A stretch of 64,000 nucleotides of DNA from Macrostomum hystrix (Eukaryota > Platyhelminthes > Macrostomidae), in the NCBI GenBank assembly GCA_950097015.1, contig CATNEN010000010.1, positions 2,124,501 to 2,188,500 of the forward strand, in the 5' to 3' direction. Below, in pieces: positions 57,401-64,000 of this stretch (position 1 is its first letter; every line of letters starts with the position of its first letter). A program made the translations under genes and the position numbers. The notes below the pieces were generated by a model. That model was given only the letters and a program-made list of their open reading frames with translations, made no database searches and was not told the DNA's origin.

Positions 57401-58699
57401 TAAGTATTGTGTAGGTTTGTGTGCGTTTCTCTGAGAAACTAAGTTTAATGAAAATTCGAATTCTCATTCGACGCAGATTTTTTCTTCATGTCTCGTCACT
57501 GTCGAAAAACCAGTCTTTAGTTTATGTTGGATTACGCCACCGCTTATAGTAAACTTGTCTTAACTGTTGTACGTAAAAGAAAAGCGGAATATTTATTTGT
57601 CTTTCTAGTATTTAGAGTTTACTCTTCTTTACTCTTCTGGTTTTGGATGTCGATAGTTATTATATTAGACTACACAACTCAACTTATGTATCGTAATTAA
57701 TGAATAGAAAATAAGATATAATTATAATTTGTGTATTAAAAATATTTGTTCTTCATTTTTTGTCTAAATCTAACATTGCTTTTATATAATTCAGTTAACT
57801 GAATAATCTAAGTAAGTGATCTTAGTTAGAATAAAGCTGATGTCTTGGGATGTGATATCGCAACAACTGTCCGACGTGTAGCTATGCCCATTTAGAGCTC
57901 GAATTTGTTGCTACAGAGAAACCACAAAATATCTCTATCGTTAAGATATTGATCTGTTTGGTTCTGTTTCACCAGAAAAGTCATATCTAATTATTTTTAT
58001 TACAAACAATAATGAATCTATACCTATGTTTAAAACTTTTATTTCAGTTTTAAGTTTTAGTTTTAGCTATAAGACAGCATTTACAGTTCAAAATATTTTC
58101 ATGTTATTGTTTTGAGCAAACTAGACAAATGTGACAATATTTCTACATTTATTTTATAGGTTCTTTTAAAGTCATTAATATCCTCCACTGTGTCATATTT
58201 ATTTAAATAGCTTAATTTAAACAAGACGCAATATTTTTAGTCATTTGTTTTTACTTGCATCAAAATACTAAAAAGGCAGTTTTAGAAGCTATCAAATTAG
58301 TTCTCGTTTTAAGGTCATGCTTTTTTAAATTAAACTTCCTGTAACATACAAATATACGAAATATACTGGTGAAAATTTGTATTGTTGCAATCCCAAGCTG
58401 AAAAAAACCACTAGGATGCTGCAAAAATATATAGGATATACTTCATCCTAGCATATGACTACTGATTATAGGACTTCGTATGTTAAGTTCTATCATTTTA
58501 AAGCCCAAAAGGAAATTGTCATTAGGTTTAAATTTTGATGGGAAAGTCCAATACACGAGCGTAAAATATATTAAAATTATATTAGTAAATACTCATTTGA
58601 TCAAATGGCGAAGTTGTAGCTTTTTATAATAGCTCATTCAGAACAAAACAGCTGCCTGTCTTTAGTTCTTTAACCGATGTTAAACATTTCAGATTGACC
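54495..58699. other. Divergent intergenic region between copy B and IQUB
   Basis: Contains a GC-richer stretch at 54660-55480 that probably holds the promoter and 5' untranslated sequence of copy B, a 17-bp minisatellite, then about 2.1 kb of AT-rich sequence (56520-58690) in which I see nothing. Open frames at 54686-55051 (-), 54907-55305 (+) and 55014-55481 (-) overlap one another and show no domain. An AG acceptor (aacatttcag) lies 8 nt before the IQUB start, so IQUB has a spliced or trans-spliced leader. Confidence 0.6.
55784..56510. repeat. 17-bp minisatellite, about 43 degenerate copies
   Basis: Unit TCTCTGTGTTGAGCTGG with scattered substitutions (GTGTCTG, GTTCTC, GAACTGG, GTGCGGG) and some higher-order blocks. 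Intergenic. Confidence 0.97.
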
Positions 58700-61271
58700 A
58701 TGTCTGAACAGGACGAGTCAGCGGATGTTGGCCAACAGCTGGAACAAGAGGCGCAGGAGCCGGTCGAGGAGCCCGCAGAAGCCGATGCAAAGCTGGAGGC
58801 TGAACAGGCACAGCAGCAGGATGATGAGGCAGAGAAGGCACAAGCGGCTGAAGAGGCTGACCCGGATGTCGACACCCACGAGCCAGATCCTCGCAAAGTT
58901 GGCAGCGCACCAGCAAAGCAAGGCGGAGACGAGGCCGGCTTGGTGGATGAGGAAGGAGGATTGGAAACTGAGCAGAAAGCTGACGCCGATGTTCAGGAAG
59001 ATTCAACAGAGCAACAAGAAACTGCTGGAGAGGAGCGCGAGGAGGAAGCTGCCGCCGGCACAGGCAGGCAGGACGATGAGGCCGAAGCAGAGGCCCCAAC
59101 CGGCATGCAGGAAGTCGGCGAAGATGAGGCGCCGGAGTCCGAGGAGAAGGAGAACCAGACACAGGATGCCGGCGAGCCAGGACCGGAGCCGGTGGCACCG
59201 GCGCCAACGCAGGCGAACCTGCAGCAGCTGGCGACTCTCCGACTCGTACTCACCGCCTCTGACCAAGTGCTGACGGTGGCCATGCCCCTACTCAGTACGA
59301 TCGGTCAGGTGAAGGCTCACGTGTCCGCTGAGACACGCCGCGATCCTGCGGAGCTCCAGGTGCTGTTCAACGGAAAACCTGTTGCCGACCACTTCGCGGT
59401 GGCCGACTTTGGCGTCGACGCAAACGAGACGATCGCATTCGAGGTCGAGTGCGGCAGCCCAGACGGTAGACCGCTCAGACTGCCCGCCTCCGCCGAGGCC
59501 AGGCGCGGTGCGGGCGCCGGTGGTGGTGACGTCATCACGGTTCGCGTGCCCGGTATCGATGGTTCGACAAAGGAGGTGAACGTGGAAATTGACCGGCAGC
59601 TCAGGCGGAAGCCGTTCCTCGGTGGCTACCGGCACAAGCGGTCTGGCGTCGAGTATCATCACGCGCAGACACAGACGAGCCCGAAACCAAAGCCGCCGAG
59701 CCTCGTGCCCGTGTTCAGCCGCGACACACAGACTGTGGAGTCCAAGCACCAGACGCAGCAGACTAGCAACTCAACAAGCACGCAGATGACCAAGCCAGGC
59801 CTCTATGTGAGCTCCACCGAGGACAAGCTGGTCGTACCAGGACGCTACGAGAACGCGGATGAGTATCAAAAGCGCATGCTCAGCAAGATTGTCACAGTGC
59901 AGACCTACTACAGGCGCTGGCTGGCCAAGCAGTACGTCAGCCGGCTGAAGAAGGAGCGGGACACGCGGCTGGAGTGGGAGCGTCAGGAGGAGGTTCGCAA
60001 GCGCAAAGAGAAGGAGGATCGCACCAGACAGGAGTTCGAGCGGCGCATGAACCCCAAGACCAAGGAGGACTTCGAGCTGCTGTACAGGTAAGCAGAGCAC
60101 GAAAGTAGGCATTGCAAAGAATGTTTGTGAAGTGGTAGGTCTAGCCACAATAGAGCCGTTCATGTCCCGCCCCCGCAGCACCCTGGAGCAGTGGCGCCGC
60201 GAAGAGCTGGATCGAATCAATGCTACGCTGACGGGCGCCGAGCGGAAAGCGGCCATGTGTCAGCTGCTGGACCAGGAGACTGAGCTGATCGCAGCCGTGG
60301 ACCGGCACCAGCTGGACTCCAGCAAGGAGAACAAGGAAAAGGCAGTCCAGAGTCTTTTGAAGAAGGCGGCCGCGCCAAAGAAGTGGCGCAACGGCGAGGG
60401 CAAACTCCTCGAGATGGACACACCGTTTACTCTGCGCGGCCGCGAGTTGTTGGGCATCTACAACAGTCTGCAAATGAAGTACCTCACTCAGGACGAACGG
60501 CTGGATGTGCTGCTGACGCTGAAGCACACGGTGAAGGAACACGAGTGCAAACTGACCCGGGACCTCATCGAGCTCATCGATCGTGAGGCCGACCTGCTGA
60601 TCCGCGGTGTGGCCGAGGACAAGCTGACCGGACTGCGCAAGCGAATCAGCACGCTGTTCCTGCAGTACTGCAAGACGCCGACCTTCAACCCGGAGATCGC
60701 GGACCTTCTGGCTGTGCCGCAGGACCCGGCCCAGCTGCGTCACAACGTGCACTACTGCTCATCCTGCGGACGCTACCTGAAGAGCACAGAGTTCCCACTT
60801 GGTGTGAAGTCCGACAAGATCGGCAAATGCCGCCGCTGCCTCGGCAAGGACAACGTGGCCCGCGCCCGCGAGGACCAGTCCGCCTTCAAGCGCATGCTGT
60901 GGCTGCTGCGTAAGAAGGAGAGCGGCCAGGCGCTGCTCATCGAGGAGTCCGACCTGAAGCACCTGGTGAACAACATCTGGGAGGGCCAGTCCATCCTCAG
61001 CTGCTGGGACGATATCGCCGACCTCGAGCTAGTCCGCTGGGACGTCAACAAGCCGTGGAGCCCAAGCAACTGCGTGCTGCTCACCAAGGACGAGGCGGAC
61101 GCGCACGAAGCTGTCGGAGACTTGTCCAAGGCCTACGGCAACATGCTGATCCACCGGGTCAAGCAGAAGCACGTGCTTGCCAGCAACTACTTCCACTCCA
61201 TCACGGCTGCCGCGGAGAAGATGCAGGCTCGTGAGCTCGAGCTGCGAAACGTGAGGATCACGACCAAGTGA
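58700..61271 (+). CDS. IQUB: IQ motif and ubiquitin-like domain-containing protein
   Basis: Ciliary/axonemal protein; family members act in radial spokes and bind calmodulin through the IQ motif. Two exons, 58700-60087 and 60179-61271 (91-nt GT-AG intron, phase 2), giving 826 aa against about 790 in human. N-terminal about 170 residues are Glu/Gln/Ala-rich and probably disordered. A ubiquitin-like fold (TLRLVLTASDQVLTV...ELQVLFNGKPV) lies at about 178-251, an IQ motif (VQTYYRRWLAKQYV) at about 395-410, then a charged helix (KKERDTRLEWERQEEVRKR). The conserved C-terminal half includes a four-cysteine pair (YCSSCGRYL...KCRRC, about 653-685). ATG chosen as the first after the acceptor at 58692. 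Same strand as the dynein-docking gene, 0.86 kb upstream of it. Identification confident. Confidence 0.93.
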
Positions 61272-62128
61272 GATGAGGACTTTGCCGATTCTCCCAAGCG
61301 TTCATTCCCACTCGAAGGATTTCCATTGCTGAAATCCCTGGCGCTGTCACTCTGGGCAGGTGCTTGTTCGCCACAAAATATCTGAAATCCTATTATGCGA
61401 TTGTTTGGACCGACGGACTGATTTTCTGATTTATCCGCCTCCCTAAATTTTTTATCGCTAACTGCTCACCTACCCGCTTTGTTTAAATCAGAGTCCCTTC
61501 ATGAAGTGATCAGTGAGAATTTTTAGCTTCTAGTTTGTTTTGTTCGAACTCCAGTGTCTGAGCACTTGTGTCTTTTGTTATCGACATTGTTGCGGCAAGG
61601 GCTCTTTTGTTGTTTCTGCCATTGTTCTCGATATCTAATTATTGATTGTAAATCCCCAATCCGATGCTCTATTTTAAACTTAATATTATTGCTATATCAA
61701 GTGCTATCTATTTCTGTCCTGCCTCACTCTTATTGTAATATCGGGCTAATTTATCGCTTTAGATTCGCCTTAATTTGCGCTTTAATGTGAGTGTCAGTTA
61801 AGCGGATAATTTAAATACCTAGATACCTACGCGCTACGCACTACCTAACATAGACATCGCTATGGAAATTTAAATGCTCGCTTTGTAGCAACAATGCGAC
61901 CAACTTGAAATACAACCTATATTTTGTTATTTATGAAGAGTCACAATTTAAATACTTTTCTTTATAATTAACCCTTACTGCGAAATTTTATCTCAGCTAA
62001 AATAGGGCACCAGCTTATGAATGTCCGAGATACAGATAATGCATAGTGTCTACAGGGTATGCATATGCCTACCTGCACTCGATTCACCTGGCTCGCCTCA
62101 TACGTTTCAGCTCAGCCCAGTCTGAAAA
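61272..62128. other. Intergenic region between IQUB and the dynein-docking gene
   Basis: 857 bp of AT-rich sequence containing the IQUB 3' untranslated region and the short upstream region of the next gene. No clear AATAAA, tandem array or further gene was seen. The next gene's start is preceded by acceptor-like tttcag at about 62105. Confidence 0.6.
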
Positions 62129-63768
62129 ATGCCCCGACCCAGGTCCGCCACCGATGAGGGCGAAGAGTCAAACGACGCGCTGCTGCAGGAAGAGTACGAG
62201 CGGCTGCAGAACCAGCACCGCATTCTCGAGAACGATCGCAACAAGTACATCGTTGAGTCGCAGGATACTCTGCGCCGACAAAAGTAAGTATTCTTTTGAG
62301 CAAAGCTTTTCTGACTCATGGAATCACGGCCTGAATCACAAGTTATTTATTCCACAGCCTTTTTACCGATAATAAGAATAAAAATAATTGCAGGAGGGCT
62401 GCGGTCGATGGCACATCATTTGGTGACACTAGACCCGCAGCCAGCGAGAAGGCAATTGTGCCCATTTCGCTGACTCCTGAGCACACGTACACAGATACCG
62501 TATGCAGGCACACGCTCACACAGGTGTGTACATCAGCCCTGAATTTCTCATCGTCAGGCAGTGTGCACTTCATGACAAGCTAACAAGCCTTGTCTCCACG
62601 GCTGCGCCCCAAATAAATGCGTCCTCGCCGCGGAATCGAGCTCAGGGACCTCAGTGGCAATGGGGGAAACGCGTTAACCCCTTTGCAACTCAACCCCCGC
62701 CATTATACCTATATTTCTGATGAAAATATTCCCCGTAAAACTCTTCAGGGATGAAATCGACCACCTAGAGAAGGACAACAATGAGATTCGTACCAATCTG
62801 AACCAGGCGCAGAGCGACCAAAATCAGAAGGCCGACAAGCAGACGCTGAACCGACTGACCGAGCTCACCAAGGAGAAAGACGACCTGGATGAGCAAATCG
62901 ATCTCGAGCGGAGCAAGATCACCGGCCTCGATGCTGACATACGCAAGGCGGAACGCGACAATAAAACAATGAAGAAAAACAGCGGCGGCAATGCCGAGAA
63001 GACTAGCCAGGAGCGGTCAAAGACGCTGCACAAGAGGCGCCAGACTTTGGAGAACCGACTCGAGAAAGATAATAAAAGGTGACTTGATTGTCATTTTAGA
63101 CAGTAGTTTTAATATACGTATTAGTTCGGTTTCTTCTAAAAAACATCTGGCTTTCCCTTAAACTACTCGACAGGTATAATGACACCTTGACTGAGAACTC
63201 GCGCCTGCGCGATGAAATTGAGAAACTGCGTACTGAGAAGTCCATGTACGACGATCTTTACCGGAAGCTGAGCGAGGAGCTGGAGGAGGTGCGCCAGCGA
63301 CGCAGCTATCTCACCGAAGTCGGCCACGAAGGCCTACGAACAGCGCGACGACTGCAACAACAAGATTGTGGCTCTGCGCGAGAAGAACGAGAAGGACGAG
63401 GCGCAGTACCGCAATGAGAAGCGTGACCTGGAGCGCTTCATCGACCACGACAACAAGCTGCGCGAGTTCATGACCCGCAAAGCCAACACCCGCGACGATT
63501 GGAAGCGCGACGCCGAGGAGCGCCGGCTGAAGCACGGCTCGCACGGCGAGAAGGCCAAGGAGGCGCAGCGGCGCATCTACGAGAAGCACGACGAGGCAAT
63601 GCAGCGGATCAAGGAGATCACGAAGCAAACGGATCTTGACATAATCGTGAATGACTTCATCAAGAAAGAGGATGAGAATTTCGCTCTGTTCCAGTACGTG
63701 TCGGAGCAGAACAACATCACCGAGCTGTTGATAGAAGAGATTGAAAAGCTGAAGAAGGATATGGACTT
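62129..63768 (+). CDS. ODAD1: Outer dynein arm docking complex protein, CCDC63/CCDC114 (ODA1) family, 5' part
   Basis: Coiled-coil protein that anchors outer dynein arms to axonemal doublets. Exons: 62129-62283, 62749-63078, 63174-63768, all in phase; the last ends at a GT donor (GAC TT|gtgagt), so the gene runs beyond the window. Nearly the whole visible product (about 360 aa) is heptad-rich coiled coil; KKEDENFALFQYVSEQNN matches the family signature (EEKNFALFNYV.ELNN). Start ATG 62129 begins MPRPRSATDEGEESNDALLQ. One extra base at about 63321 shifts frame: upstream YLTEV and downstream ATKAYEQRDDCNNKIVALRE are in different frames but form one continuous family-like segment. Intron 1 holds a SINE. 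CCDC63 versus CCDC114 cannot be decided. Confidence 0.85.
62394..62702 (-). mobile_element. tRNA-derived SINE family 2, copy 3 (intron 1 of docking gene)
   Basis: Best preserved of the three. On the minus strand, head GGGTTGAGTTGCAAAGGGGTT...GAGCTCGATTCCGCGG (A- and B-box-like) at the right and an A/T-rich tail at the left (about 62370-62390). Open frames across it (62343-62573, 62502-62720) are not coding. Confidence 0.75.
63321..63321 (+). other. Single-base insertion in exon 3 of the docking-complex gene
   Basis: GAAGTCGGCCACGAAG should lose one base to read GAAGTSGCCACGAAG (EVATK). Both flanking frames are strongly coding, so this is a +1 indel, real or from assembly. Confidence 0.8.
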
Positions 63769-63929
63769 GTGAGTGGGAAGGTTACTTGTGATTCAAAAAG
63801 CTATGTTAAATGTTCATTTGCCGTCTAAAACTACAGTTATCTTTTAAGTTACTGATGCCACATTAAATATTTTCTGATAGTCGAGCGCAAAAAGACTAGA
63901 CTAAGTGAAACCTCTGATAGTCTCTTACA

Positions 63930-64000
63930 AGGTTGCAGCCTATGGTTAGAGCATCGGACTCACGACTTGAAGGTCGGGGGTTCGATTTCCGACTCCATTG
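63930..64000 (+). mobile_element. tRNA-like SINE head, cut by window end
   Basis: GCAGCCTATGGTTAGAGCA (A box) and GGGGTTCGATTTCC (B box), with CATCGGACTCACGACTT between. The same segment occurs in the element at 19691-20199. The stems do not pair as a functional tRNA, so it is a SINE, not a tRNA gene. The body lies outside the window. Confidence 0.75.

Noticed and set aside
63930-64000. Functional tRNA gene
   Set aside because: Boxes A and B are present, but acceptor and anticodon stems do not pair and the same sequence heads a SINE at 19691-20199.

Overview
The window is nuclear DNA from an invertebrate animal. Genes are split by many short GT-AG introns, exons are GC-richer than the AT-rich introns, and there are LINE and tRNA-derived SINE remnants, many minisatellites and motile-cilium genes. 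The overall look suggests a free-living flatworm such as a macrostomid, but that is an inference and not proven by the sequence.

Layout: 1-1534 is a 20/21-bp minisatellite. 1535-8182 is gene-poor and holds two broken LINE fragments. 8183-25931 (+) is copy A of a divergent inositol-trisphosphate-receptor-like calcium channel. I could chain 42 exons in phase, giving 2,764 aa once one inserted base is discounted. 25932-29126 is a spacer with large hairpins. 29127-54494 (-) is copy B, a convergent inverted paralogue with the same 42 exons and also 2,764 aa once two inserted bases are discounted. 54495-58699 is intergenic with a 17-bp minisatellite. 58700-61271 (+) is a two-exon IQUB gene. 62129 to the window end (+) is the start of an outer-dynein-arm docking-complex gene (CCDC63/CCDC114 family), which runs off the right edge. 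A SINE fragment closes the window.

The main result is the inverted channel pair. Its IP3R architecture is complete: N-terminal and MIR block, alpha-type ligand-binding helices, RIH and RIH-associated regions, channel domain and C-terminal zinc-binding linker. The selectivity-filter motif GGGVGD is replaced by AGIYD in both copies, followed by a 6- or 9-nt phase-0 microexon. Part of the IP3-coordinating residue set is changed. Exon 4 (783 nt) is identical between copies while introns and most other exons have diverged, which points to exon-restricted gene conversion. Copy B alone has minisatellites in many introns.

Four isolated +1 insertions interrupt otherwise conserved frames in three different genes. 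They look more like assembly indels than decay, but this cannot be settled here. IQUB (calmodulin-binding radial-spoke adaptor) and the dynein-arm docking gene are ciliary, so a ciliary or sperm role for the neighbouring channels is possible but only an inference from position.
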